A DNA stretch of 64,000 bases. It comes from Phylloscopus collybita (Eukaryota > Chordata > Aves > Passeriformes > Phylloscopidae). Both the position numbers and the translations under genes were made by a program. Shown piece by piece: positions 43,148 to 53,378 of this stretch; the first letter of the stretch is position 1, and each line of letters starts with the position of its first letter. The DNA is taken from contig JAJNNQ010000075.1 in assembly GCA_027886175.1 (NCBI GenBank), positions 60,776,001-60,840,000 on the forward strand. Direction: 5' to 3'. Below the pieces are notes generated by a model, which ran no database searches, was not told the origin of the DNA, and saw nothing but the letters and a program-made list of their open reading frames with translations.

Positions 43148-44639
43148 GAGGGAAAGTTACATGCTGCCAGTCCAACATGACAGCTATACACCGTCATCAT
43201 GTCAGGGAGATCTGCACATCATGCTTGGCACAAGCTGGCCTAACTTCAAGACTCCCTTGCAAGCTCACTGCCAACAGAGACCAGAGCTGGTTTTGTAGAC
43301 AGTCTCAGGATGACCTTTAGAATCAATATAGTCAAAGTTACTGGGTTTGTATAGTGCATATCACAGGGTTTCAGTGTGTCACAGGCCTCATCATCTTCCC
43401 CTGTTTGGTCTACAAAGAGTAGTAGATAGATTCTCAAGCTTTTAACCTTTGTTTGATTAAAAGATTTCCAGAATCCATTGCTAGAATTATACATAAAAAC
43501 AATGAGAAGAAGCCCAATTTCCACTTTCTAATGAATTGATGAACTTCGCTTTTTTCCTTCCTTCTTTCCTTAAACTGACATTTGAAGGATAATTTTTGGG
43601 ACCTAGCACTCAAGGTTTCAGAAGTCCAGAATTAAGACTCTTGCCCAAGCAAGAGAGAATAATGTCCAGTATCCACAAGAAGAACAATTTGGTTTAAATT
43701 ACAATTCAAATCCTGATTTTTCTGATACTCCCCTGGGTCTGACACAGCTCACAGAAAGAAGGGTATGTACACACAGACCAGGGCAACCAATAGTCTTGAT
43801 TCTGCCCCAGACTCATTTTCTACATGGCTTCATGGCAGAGGGTCTTCAGGGTGAGAGGAGATGTAAGTCTAGGAAGCAGAAATTTAGACAGCTGAACTCA
43901 CTTCCATGCCTGACTCTTCCATAGACTTCACAGAAATTTCCAGATTTCCCTCCCTGCCTGCAAGATAGAAATATTTTTCAGTCCTCGGTTTTGGTGTGTC
44001 TTGTTCGAAGTGCTGACTTTCAGGGGTGTGATATGACCATGCACTTTCTAAAGTGTGCATTCCTAGGTGTGGTCATGGCCAGCTCTGAAGACTGGAGCAG
44101 TGCTGGGAGTTTCCATACTGACAGACAATATCCTGTCAGTTAAAGTCTGTTATTTCATAAAAAGTCCTTTCTGACACATTTCCCTTGTCTTTAAAATAAA
44201 GATGATACGGCTAAAGGCTAAGGGAGATATGTGGAAGTTTTTTTGTTGCTTGGTGTTATCCTTGCATTTAGTGGGACAGAATCTTATGTAAAAGAAAAAA
44301 AAAAAAAAAAAGAGTGTAATCGTCATACAAGAGAGGGAGGTTCAAAATTAGTATTGTCCAGGAAACTGTAACTCTGTTTTTCCTTTAACATCTTCACTTT
44401 GACACACTAACATTATTTTAACAGGTCAACGGTTTGCATAAGCATAGATAAAGGTCAAGCCAAAGTTGTTAGGGAATGACTCCATAACTAAATAAATAGT
44501 AGAAGTTTAGAGAAAAACAGAGACAGTTCTATTGATGAGGGAAGAAAACCACACTGCTCCAGAAACCACGAGCAGAACAAACCTAACTTATTTCCTACAC
44601 AAAAATAATAAGGCAAGCGATCTGGGAAGTCAAAACAAA
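43148..44639. other. Unique non-coding DNA
   Basis: No gene or transposon recognised. A 17-base A run lies at 44,295-44,311. Confidence 0.5.
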
Positions 44640-45215
44640 TGAACCATGAGGGGGTCACAGAATGCAAAATGATCACACTACCTGTGGGAAGGTGGCTAGA
44701 AATCAAGTGGCTGCTGGTTTTCCAAACAGAAGAATTAGGGGCATTAACGACAGCTAGTAAGACACAGGTTTGAAGAAATAAAAGGAGACGATTCTTCACA
44801 TAACAGGTGGAATTTGTCCAAATGCTCTTCTGCTATCAGCACCTAATTACCAGAAAAGCATAGACAAACTGGATTAAGTTCAAAGAAAAGCTGCAAAAAT
44901 AATTAGGGGAGACTAAACTAAAAGAAAATACATGTATAGTGTTGATTAAATTACATCAAATTACAATTACATCTACAACAAATATTTAAATGCGTAAACT
45001 CTACACTGGTTTGTAAGCAGAATCGTTCAGAAAGATACAAGAGAGTATTACACAAATATCAAGGAAAAATTATGAGCATTGAAGTTCAACAATAGGAAAA
45101 ATCTTTAATTGGTCTCAGAAACTCAGTTAATAGGTGTAATAGTAGATTAGATAAACACTAGCATTGACAAAAATTTGGGAATGATCCTGCACTGCAGTAG
45201 GAAAACCAGGGAGTA
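44640..45215 (+). mobile_element. Possible ancient CR1-like LINE remnant
   Basis: Scattered plus-strand blocks keep the order of a CR1-family 3' half. Around 44,880-44,915 there is a GTTCAAAGAAAAGCTGCAAA block followed by AATAATTAGGGG. Around 45,060-45,140 there is a block resembling the CAACAATAGGAAAAATCTTT region of old copies. At 45,180-45,200 there is GATCCTGCACTGCAGTAGGA. No frame is open and no 3' tail is seen. This is recognition by pattern only; it could be coincidence or another old LINE. Confidence 0.4.
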
Positions 45216-46079
45216 TAGCAAGAAGTTTCAAGGGGTTTTGATCAGCAGTTTTGAAAAGAAATTTCAAACCAAGTTAGTAATTTTTTTTCATTAAATGGCC
45301 ATTTTATTAAAAAATATTTATTGATATTTCAGATTGCAATATTTTAACTATTTTGGGGGATGGGGTGTAAAGTATAGCAAGGGGCGTATATATAGAGTAC
45401 ACAAAAAACTGTATAAATAATTTTTTCAATCCTTTAAAAAAAACAATCTTGGAAAATAGTAAGTACTTCCTCACTTCTGCCCTAATATGTCAAAATTCTG
45501 TCACTATCATTTGCAGTTACAATTTTATTTCTACATCTCTTCTTCCAGATGTGCTCTCTCCTTGTCCCATGCCTTTCTTTAGTCACTTACCTTTCTTTTG
45601 TTGCCCATTCCCTCCAGGCAGCAGCTGAGGGGCATGTTTTGATCACAATCCACTGCAGCAGCACTTCCAACAGGCACTCTGCAAGGGACAAGCAACTACA
45701 GTCAGAAAGGTCTCCTTGCCTCTCTCCCTCCTCCGTATTCTGTCAGCAGGAGACAATAAAAGAGCTCTTTGGAGACAGGACCTCACCCACAATTCTCATA
45801 AATTGGCATTTCTCCATGTTCATCTGTCAAAACCACTGAGACTGTGCCATCTTAATGTCAGTTCTGAAGTCTTTGTAGCTTAATTATGGTTTTTTGACAG
45901 CAGATGGTGGAGAACTCTCCAACCCTTCAAAACCCTACCACAATTTTAAGAGGGAGTCTTTCACAAGAAAGCAAAACGAAGGTAAAGAGACCTAGTAAAG
46001 TTAAGTTCCTTTGCCAGTCGCATCCTCAGGATTCAAAAAAGCTCCTTCAAAGAAACTTCCAACAGCAGTATCCCCATAC
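45216..46079. other. Unique non-coding DNA left of the ERV
   Basis: No feature recognised. The 96-codon open frame at 45,549-45,839 (plus) carries no motif and is not called. Confidence 0.45.
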
Positions 46080-46312
46080 ACTCTTGGGCTAAATAGCACA
46101 GTCCTGGCCATGTTGCCTCCGGGCTTTTTGTGCACCTCCTTGTTGGCAGAGCACGAGGAACTGAAAACTCCTTGACTTAGGGTAAGCACTTCTTAGCAAC
46201 AACTAAAACATCACCATATTATCAACATTACTGTCATTCTAAACCCAAAATACGGCACTGTACCAGGCACTAGGAAGAAAATTACCCTTATCTCAGCTGA
46301 AACCAGGATAGT
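46080..46312 (+). mobile_element. ERV LTR fragment, plus orientation, 5'-truncated
   Basis: The first part (46,080-46,188) aligns with the reverse complement of 47,769-47,880. Both contain a CTT-GGCTA block, CAGTCCTG, TTGTGC(A/G)CC, GGC(A/G)GAGCA(C/T)G and TTGACTTAGGGTAAGCA or close variants. The remainder (AACAACTAAAACATCACC through CTGAAACCAGGATA) resembles the 3' half of the same LTR family, absent from the right-hand copy. LTR-like sequence may continue to about 46,373. The 5' end of this LTR, with its TG terminus, is missing. Confidence 0.7.
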
Positions 46313-46373
46313 ACCCACCCCTTATTCTATTCCATTTATATCATGCTCAAGTCCCACACTTTCCAATACACCA

Positions 46374-47050
46374 TCACTTTTCCTGTGTTTTGCTATATAC
46401 ACACAGATTCTGCCACAGGGGACATATGAATTGGACTTCTGGACCTGTGGGCGGCTGCACATTGTTCAGGTCATAATAAATCATCTCTAGCATGGCTAAT
46501 TCCCTCAGGTACTGGAAATCTCTCTCCATGGTAGTCCATTTTCCTGAGTGACATAAATATCTTCCTTGTAGGGATACTTTTCCTTCACCGTTGACAGGAG
46601 TTGCTTCCAGAACTGGCATCCCTTTTCCAAGTGCCTTGCCAAAACCCCCTTCCCTAAACAAATTATCCCAGCTGTTTGGCTTTCTTTCTTTCTGATTTTA
46701 GGCTAATAGCCTCATCACCCTATCACCAAGGCAGCCAGATGGGCTCATCTGATTGACAGCTAAAATACTTTGCATATCCTGCAGCTCACTCAGGGATAGG
46801 GATTGAACGGCTACCTCATTTTCTGCCTCTTCCTCATGTTCTTGTGGTGGTTCTGCTTAGTCCTCCTTTACTAAAAGCAATGGCTCCATTCCATCCTGTG
46901 TATAGGGGTACAGGCTGGTTCTCTGGTTCAGCTGAAGTGCCTGCCACAGGGGTTGGAACAGGCTGTTGGTTTGTTGTCTGATCCAGAGACCTTTTTCTCC
47001 CCTTGAGGGTAACAAATATGGTTGAACAGGGCTTGGAAGGCCTCAGTCAT
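46374..47050 (-). pseudogene. gag: Decayed ERV gag-like gene
   Basis: Gag would form the capsid of the retroelement. The frame begins at an ATG (47,050-47,048) overlapping the stop of the upstream 218-codon frame. It reads about 18 codons, then loses frame at an A5 run (46,992-46,996). A Pro/Gln-rich stretch follows in a second frame, with another shift near 46,905. The remaining part shares one frame but has TAA stops at 46,857-46,859 and 46,698-46,700. It keeps an acidic Glu-rich block, an SLSLSEL block and a KWTTMERDFQYLRELAMLE block (about 46,460-46,540), which I recognise as the avian ERVL-type gag pattern. It ends early near 46,374 by fusion with unrelated or inverted LTR sequence. Non-functional. 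Confidence 0.65.
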
Positions 47051-47703
47051 GGCCCAGCACTTTGCAGTGATTTTTGTCTCCCTGAAATTGGGTGACAGCA
47101 CACTTTTTCCAAATATTTTACTAGTTTTCCCAGATTCTGCACTTGTTCAGGGGTGAAGTTCTGAAACACTGGAAGTGCCCACAGTCTTTGGCACTTGCCC
47201 ATACTATCCCACACACCCTGCCACCGATAGCTATCTGGCTTCAGGGCAGACCACTGGGTGGTATTCTTAAACAGTTGTTTATTCTTACACAAGACCTGGA
47301 ACCCACTCAGGACACAGAGCAATAAAAACATGCTGGTTTCAACATCCCAAATATATTCAAAGTTCTCAAGAGCTGTTGTAATTAGCCTGGAGGAGAAGGG
47401 GAAGATGAAAGGAGGTATCTCCACCACAGACTGGGTCTCCAAGAAGGAAAGGTAAAAGGTACACTTATTAATAGTTTCTGATAGATTCTTCCAAAGTATA
47501 GAGATGATGGCAAGACTGAGCACAAATACCAGATTCCATTTCAATTCTACCATATCATAAACCAGAGTTACACAGTACAATGTGATAACCCTGGCCCAGC
47601 TCCCACGGGTGACAGACAGCACAGTGGGGAGCATGGCAAGAAAGGTAAAAACAAGCAGACCAGCTTTGGGAGAAAATGAATCAATGTTGTGACCAGCCAC
47701 CAT
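47047..47703 (-). CDS. ERV-borne 218-residue hydrophobic protein, upstream of gag
   Basis: This is the longest open frame in the window and it lies inside the ERV between the LTR piece and gag. Hydrophobic segments at about residues 15-32, 36-52, 57-71 and 123-139 suggest a membrane protein with up to four spans. The first could be a signal anchor. The C-terminal third (about 145-218) is polar, Trp- and Lys-containing, with a predicted-helix stretch FTPEQVQNLGKLVKYLEK. No enzyme motif or retroviral env hallmark is seen. The stop overlaps the gag start as ATGA, an arrangement used for coupled translation in some viruses. It is open although the following gag is broken three or more times. It could be a conserved leader ORF of the ERV family or part of an extended gag product. 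Function unknown; expression not shown. Confidence 0.5.
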   Translation of the reverse strand: MVAGHNIDSFSPKAGLLVFTFLAMLPTVLSVTRGSWARVITLYCVTLVYDMVELKWNLVFVLSLAIISILWKNLSETINKCTFYLSFLETQSVVEIPPFIFPFSSRLITTALENFEYIWDVETSMFLLLCVLSGFQVLCKNKQLFKNTTQWSALKPDSYRWQGVWDSMGKCQRLWALPVFQNFTPEQVQNLGKLVKYLEKVCCHPISGRQKSLQSAGP

Positions 47704-47768
47704 TAAACTAATAAAACCAACTCGTTCTAGAGCATTCTGGTCAGATTTGTTATTACGTCAACCCATCA

Positions 47769-48070
47769 TGCTTACCCTTAGTCATGGACTTTTCAATGTC
47801 CCATGCTCCGCCAGCGAGCAGGCGCACAAGAAATGGTAGGGGAGCATGAGCAGGACTGCTGATCCAAACTAGCCAAAGGGATATAAACTAGGTGGGTTAG
47901 CTGGGAGGCACCAGTCACTGGCAGGGACAGACTGGGCACCTCAGGGGTTAGTGAGAAATTCTATTGTATACTGTACAAAAAAAAAAAATCATTCCTTGTT
48001 TCTCTTGGGCTTTATTTCTCTCTTCCTTCTTATTGGGCACTTGGCATCTAGCCAGGGCCAAACCACAACA
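47769..48070 (-). mobile_element. ERV 5' LTR fragment, minus orientation
   Basis: The minus strand starts at 48,070 with TGTTGTGGTTTGGCCCTGGC, the 5' terminus typical of passerine ERVL-type LTRs. It passes an AATAAA-like signal and an A/T run near 47,979-47,990. It continues through TTTATATCCCTTTGGC and ends in a GGGTAAGCA block at 47,769. The 3' half of the LTR and any clear primer-binding site are missing, apparently lost by deletion, so the gag leader follows directly. Its last 110 bases form an inverted repeat with 46,080-46,188. Confidence 0.75.
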
Positions 48071-50529
48071 AGCAGCAAAAAGAAATACGTTGGAGCAAGA
48101 TGTGGTTAAAAATGGAAGCACTTATTGTAATCCATGAATTAAAGACAAACAAATTAAGTAGGCAATGACGTGGCTTCCAATTATTAAACCTGAGGAGATT
48201 CCACGGGAAACCTTATCTGTAGTTTACAAAGAAGCTTTCTGCTGTTGTATATCATAAAAATCATTTTGGCTATGTACTTCTGAAACATAATAAGGACCAT
48301 TTGCAGACCATACAATCATTTAATGAATACACAAAGTACCAATGTACTTGGTACTTTTTCCAATGTACCAAGGTACCAAAGTTGTATGATAAGAATAAGA
48401 TCATAATGGCAATAGTCCATCCATGAGTCTGGGTTTATACCAGTATTATCTGCACAGACTGTTTAATGTATTTAGCTTCTATGAAGAATTTGGTAACAGT
48501 AAATCAGCATTGTCGTTATTTAATAACGTGGCTGCATTCCATCCTGCCAGGTGGAAATAGTCAATGACTTTCTAACATCCTAATTTCAGAGGTCAATTTA
48601 TCAAATAGGCAGCATTAAATTAAAAACATCCAAATCAGAGCAAACCTAAAGGTGTAACATGATTTTGTTTGGTATGAGAAATACACAGTGATGTATCTTT
48701 GCCATGTAAAAGCATCCTGAACACACAGGGTGAAGAAAGCTGCGTTGTATTATGTTTACCACGTACACAGAGACTCCTATTACAGGGCTGTTACAGGGGC
48801 AAAGCCACTGTGTGAAAGGTTGGCCTCCTGAAAGGTGGGTAAGAGCTTCCTTGAGGAGGCATCCAAGTGCTGCTGGGACAATGGTGGCAAAAGCGCAGCT
48901 GGGATCAGCCAGCGCTCCACGACAGAAGAAGGCCATAGCTAGGCTGAGGAATGCTCTTCTTGGGCAGGCAACACCCCCTGTTACTGCAATCTGGCTGGGT
49001 CCTGACCCAAGCAAGAGCCACTTCTGAAACACTTTGTGCTTAAGATGCTGTAATTTATGCCATTAACATATCAGAAAAAGTGTTAACCCCCCAAAATGCA
49101 AGATGGTCCTGCATCCAAAACACTTAGGTACTCAGAATGGTGTCAGACTTAAGACAATGGGAACTTGGATACACCAGATATTTGGTTCTGCACATGACTA
49201 CTTTTCACTACATTTTACAACTTCACAAGAAGAAAAAGTACCTGAGAAAACACAGGTCTTTTCTAGATACCTTGCATTGGCAGCAGGAGCGTTCTTTTAC
49301 CAACCTGACCACAGAAATAAAATGAGCAGTATGTCTGTACCAAAAGCTCTCTTGTGATGGTCTAGATCTAGCTAGTGCTTCCTTTTTCACTTCTAAGGAA
49401 AGGACCCTGTTGCCACCTCTACCTGCCAAGATAAGGTGAAGAGGATGCTACTGCTTCAGAGGGGGAACAGGGTTTCCTGGGAGATGCTGGAGCACAGACA
49501 CCTTCAGCATCAATGACGAAAGCTCAGCACTCTCTTCTCACTCTAGTCAATCAGGGTCACCTTCTGGGTTTCTATCTCACAGTGTTCCCAGGCTTAACAG
49601 CACCATGCAGCTTTGCTGGATAAGGCTCAGATGCTCAGCCCTTTGCAGGATCAAATCCACTACTTAAAATTGAACCAGGGTTACCAAGAACTACATGGAA
49701 ATAGTGTTGTTTCCCAGGACACAGCAGATCTTTCACAATGTACTGGGGTGCATGTTTTTCGTCTCCACTCAGCTATGAACAATAGAAAACTCTCTGCTTT
49801 TATTAAAAACTTTGAGGGATTATTATTTTAGTTAAGCCTTTAAGAATTCATACCTATCTGGAAAGGGCAGATTGTGTAATGTGCTTCCTGTTTGCATCAT
49901 AGCTGGATACTGCTTTTTGCTGTTGCCTGTTATTATTACCCAGTTAATATGAACTGCTAGAAGTTTATTTTTAGCTCACTTGAGCCTATTGTACAGTCTG
50001 TTCAAGAACTTCCAACCAGAAAATGTAGTTCCTGCATCTAATGCTGAGTTTAGGAATATATTCTTAAATCCTTTTAAACAGCCAAGACATAAAGTGAAAA
50101 CAGATAATGAATAGTTGTTGAATATTAGCAATCTGTTCAACTCAAAGATTACATTTTATTTTCAAATTATACCCTTAATTTCTAAAGTAAGTATTTATTT
50201 GATAAAGAAGTCATGCTCCATTCATTTGATTGCCAATTAAAACAGGGGAGATGAATAAATATTTGCCAAAATGAGCAGAGGAGTATTTTTATTTGAGGAA
50301 AAATATGTAATTATCTAAACGTCTTGAGATTATAGAATTAAAAGCTCTGAAGTCTTCTGTGTCAGACACAATTTGTTTCATCTATATGAAATCACATTCA
50401 GCACAAATGAAAAGTACTTAAGAGTACTTTTGAAATGAGACTGCATTTAAACTCTAGAAAGGACTTTTTACTACAGTCTTTCAACCTCTCACAGAAAATA
50501 ATTTTAAAATATAATAATCATCATCATCA
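48071..50529. other. Unique non-coding DNA with a GC-richer patch
   Basis: No gene recognised. A small imperfect hairpin of TTGGTAC/GTACCAA lies at 48,348-48,371 among repeated GTACC motifs. At 48,646-49,032 a GC-richer block is open on both strands (128 codons minus, 91 codons plus) but has no recognisable domain. The stretch 50,100-50,500 is AT-rich. Confidence 0.45.
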
Positions 50530-51335
50530 AACATGTTAAGTAGGAAGGGACCATCAGGATCATCAAGTCCTGGCCCAGCACAGGACACCCCAAGAGTCAC
50601 ACCATGCTCCTGAGAGCACTGTCCAAGCACTTGTTATACCCTGTCAGGCTTGATGCTGTGACCACTCCCCTGGGGAGCCTGTTCCAGTGCCTAAACATCC
50701 TCGGGGTGAAGAACTTTTCCCTGATACCCAACCTAAACCACCCCCCACTGGCACAATTTCAGGCATTTTATTGGATCCTGTCACTGGTCACCACAGAGAT
50801 CAGTGCCTATGCCTACTCTTCCCCTCATGGGAAACCTGTATACTGCAATGAGGTCTCCTCTCAGTCTCCAGGCTGAACAGACCAAGTGACTTCAGCCATT
50901 CCTCATACAGCTTCCCCCTGAGGCCCTTCACCATCTTCATTGCCCCCCTTTGGACACTCCCTAATAGTTTAATATCTTTTTTATATTGTGGCACCCAGAA
51001 CTGCCCCCAGCACTGGAGGTGAGGCCACCCCAGCTCAGAGCAGAGCAGGACAATCCCCTCCCTTGCCTGGCTGGTGATGTTATGCTTGATGCACCCTAGG
51101 ACAAGGTTGGCTCTCCCAGCTGCCAGGGCACTGTTGATTCATGTTCAACTTGCCATCGACCAGGACTCCCAGGTCCCCTTCCACCAAGTGTTTGCGAGTA
51201 TCTCATTCCTGACTTTGTACGTCCAGGCTTGTCCCACTCCAGGTGCACAATCTGGCGCTTTCCCTTGCTGAACTTCATACAGTTGGTGATTGCCCAGCTC
51301 CCTAACTTGTCAAAGTCTCTCCTCCAATAATATTA
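50530..51335 (-). mobile_element. CR1 LINE copy, minus strand, 5'-truncated (about 0.8 kb)
   Basis: The plus strand starts at about 50,530 with AGGAAGGGACCATCAGGATC and CCCAGCACAGGACACCCCAAG, the reverse complement of a passerine CR1 3' end. The minus strand at 50,994-50,870 still reads PQYKKDIKLLGSVQRGAMKM and then YEEWLKSLGLFSLE, the conserved C-terminal CR1 polymerase blocks. Further 5' (51,278-51,096) the frame keeps the upstream block with KGKRQIVHLEWDKPG. Several frameshifts and stops make it non-functional. It ends where the next CR1 begins. Confidence 0.92.
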
Positions 51336-51337
51336 TC

Positions 51338-52068
51338 ATCACATAGAATCACAGGATAATTCAAGTTAGAGGAGATCTCAAGTCCAATATCTTGTTTAAA
51401 GTAGGACAAGCCTCATGGGTCCATTCAATCTGACTTGAAAATCCTCAAGAACGGGCAATAGATAACCTCCTCTGGAAAACATGTTCCAGTATCTTGAGAT
51501 TCTTTGATGTGACAAGGTTTCTCCTCACTCATACTGTGAACCTCTCTTGTTTCAACTTCTGCATGTTGACCATCACTCCCCCACACTGTGCCACTGAGAT
51601 GTGCCAAGGTCTTTATGACCTTGTCCCATGTAGGGGGATGCTGCTATTAGAGGCCCCCAACACATTTTCCTCCTTCTTAGGCTAAACAAACCCTACACTC
51701 ACAGACTCTCTCCCCTGGGGAAGCGCTCCAGCCCCTGATTGTGGTCCTCCACAAAACTCACACCTGTTTACCACTGTCCTTCTTGTTTGCAAGGGTCCCA
51801 AACTGAACACAATATCCAAATGTGGTCTAACAGGTGCTGAGCACATGGGAATAATCACTTCCCTCCAGCTATCCACTGCACTCCTGTTGTTGTAGTCCAG
51901 GTTGCTGTTGGCCTCCCTTGCTGCCAGGACAGATTGCTGGATCCTGCTCAACCCAAAGTCCCTAAGCCTCCCAGGCCCCTTCCACAGAGCTGCTCTCTCT
52001 GTCACCAGCCTGTGGTCCTCATGGGGTCCCTCCTTCCCTGGCATTGGGTTTGGCATTTGTCATCGATG
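51338..52068 (-). mobile_element. Second CR1 LINE copy, minus strand, 5'-truncated (about 0.73 kb)
   Basis: It begins at its 3' end with CACATAGAATCACAGGATAA and a TCAAGTTAGAGGAGATCTCA block. It is a different, more diverged CR1 subfamily from its left neighbour. The minus strand at 52,056-51,682 is open for 124 codons and contains a decayed SAPVRPHLD block that corresponds to the conserved VRPHLEYC region of CR1 polymerase. The right edge near 52,068 (TGGCATTTGTCATCGATG) is the 5' truncation point. It abuts the first copy head-to-tail. Confidence 0.9.
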
Positions 52069-53026
52069 AATTTCTATTAACTTCATTATGACAGATAATT
52101 CATTAGCGATTCTTAAACAGGAGCTCAACATTTTCCTCCTTTCTGTTTTACTGTACTACTGCAGACTCATTTTACTACAATTTAACTGAGAAGGAAAGAG
52201 AAGGATCACGTAAGTCAGGATAAATGTAAAATCCGTTCAAAAAGCGAGATAAAGAAGTCTGTCCTGTTTTTCATGCAGAATTTCTTTTTTACTGTGTCCC
52301 ACTTGACATGTATATTTTACATTTACTGTTGTAACTACTTTGGCTTTGGCAGACCCAGAAGAATTATAGAAGCACTATACTAAGAAAAGCCCCAACTTTT
52401 TGTTTCTTGAGCTAGTCTGATAAGCCATGAGTCACAGGACTTTCTATGCACATACACTTTCAACAACTTCAGTATTAAACTTTAGCTATGGTAATCACTA
52501 CATTATTTACTTTAAAACAATTTTATATTAATAGTAGTAAGTACTCTGCAGGAAAGGTGAACATTACTTGGCAACAGATACATTGAAAAGGATTTATAGG
52601 TGAGGAATGCAAGTTTGACAAGTTAATTAACAGTATTTTTTTAAGTTTCAATTAATTGCATGCATCAGTGATACTAAAGGAATTTTTTATTTTGTTGTAA
52701 AATTAATTTATTTCTGTCCAACTGCTGCCTGTGAAATTTCTCAAAGACTTTTGTACTTTTCAAAAAAAATTCTATAAATTACAAAACTGAATACAGGGTA
52801 TAAGCCTGTCCATGAGGATGCTTTTCTCTGTCCTTTCAAGATGACTATGCAATCCCAAGTGGCCATATCAATATCTAGTTTAAACTTCTTAAAAAGAAAT
52901 GCAAAAGCTTCAGGATTGAATTATCAAAGCTAGCAATTACAAGCTGTTGAACAAAGGACACATTTTCATTTTTAAAGCTTTGGGGGTTTGGTTGGGGAGT
53001 TTTTGCTACATATCACTAGCATTGTG
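52069..53026. other. Unique AT-rich non-coding DNA
   Basis: No gene or transposon recognised; AT-rich with short A and T runs and no open frame worth calling. Confidence 0.5.
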
Positions 53027-53066
53027 ATTTTTTTTTTTTTTTTTTGATTTTTTTTTTTTTTTTTTT
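53027..53066. repeat. T-rich tract (two long T runs split by GA)
   Basis: About 40 bases, almost all T, interrupted once by GA. It is simple sequence; no retroposed body with matching flanks is visible. Confidence 0.9.
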
Positions 53067-53378
53067 ACTATTTATTGTCTTTTATTGAAGAAAATTCACC
53101 CTGGAGATAAAAATAAAATCACAAAACATTGTCATTACAAATCTTGCAAGAAAATTAAGACAATTTTCGGTGGAAGCTACCCATATTCGTTCTGCTCTTT
53201 GCATATCTATCCAATATTAGGTCTGCTTCCCTGCTCACCTTTTCTTTACATCTCCCTCAAAAACAACATCAAAGACTTCATCGTTAGGAATTAATTATAC
53301 AGCAGGTATATGGTTTTATTAGAATATTCATAGTCTCCACAAATAACAAAATGCATTAATAGTGGGATGAACTTGCTC
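53067..53378. other. Unique non-coding DNA before the solo LTR
   Basis: AT-rich; nothing recognised. Part of it could be the unrecognised 5' end of the LTR to its right. Confidence 0.4.

Larger units (their letters stand above)
46080..48070. mobile_element. Rearranged endogenous retrovirus remnant (avian ERVL-like)
   Basis: About 2 kb of ERV sequence. From right to left on the minus strand it holds an LTR piece (48,070-47,769), a leader, a 218-codon hydrophobic frame, and a broken gag-like frame truncated near 46,390. It then meets an LTR piece of the same family lying in plus orientation (46,080 to about 46,312). No pol, protease or env codons are seen, so the copy cannot be autonomous. The ERVL-like label rests on remembered similarity to common passerine elements and was not checked by search. 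A matching target-site duplication was not found with confidence. Confidence 0.75.

Noticed and set aside
42912..43320. Long open frames of Pro-Ser-Phe-Leu and Arg-Lys-Glu-Gly repeats
   Set aside because: They are translations of the (GGAA)n microsatellite, open in every frame because the unit has no stop in any phase.
46064..48075. AGCAG at 46,064-46,068 and at 48,071-48,075 as a target-site duplication of the ERV
   Set aside because: A five-base match is expected by chance, and the left side does not show the TG terminus that a minus-oriented element would leave next to its duplication.
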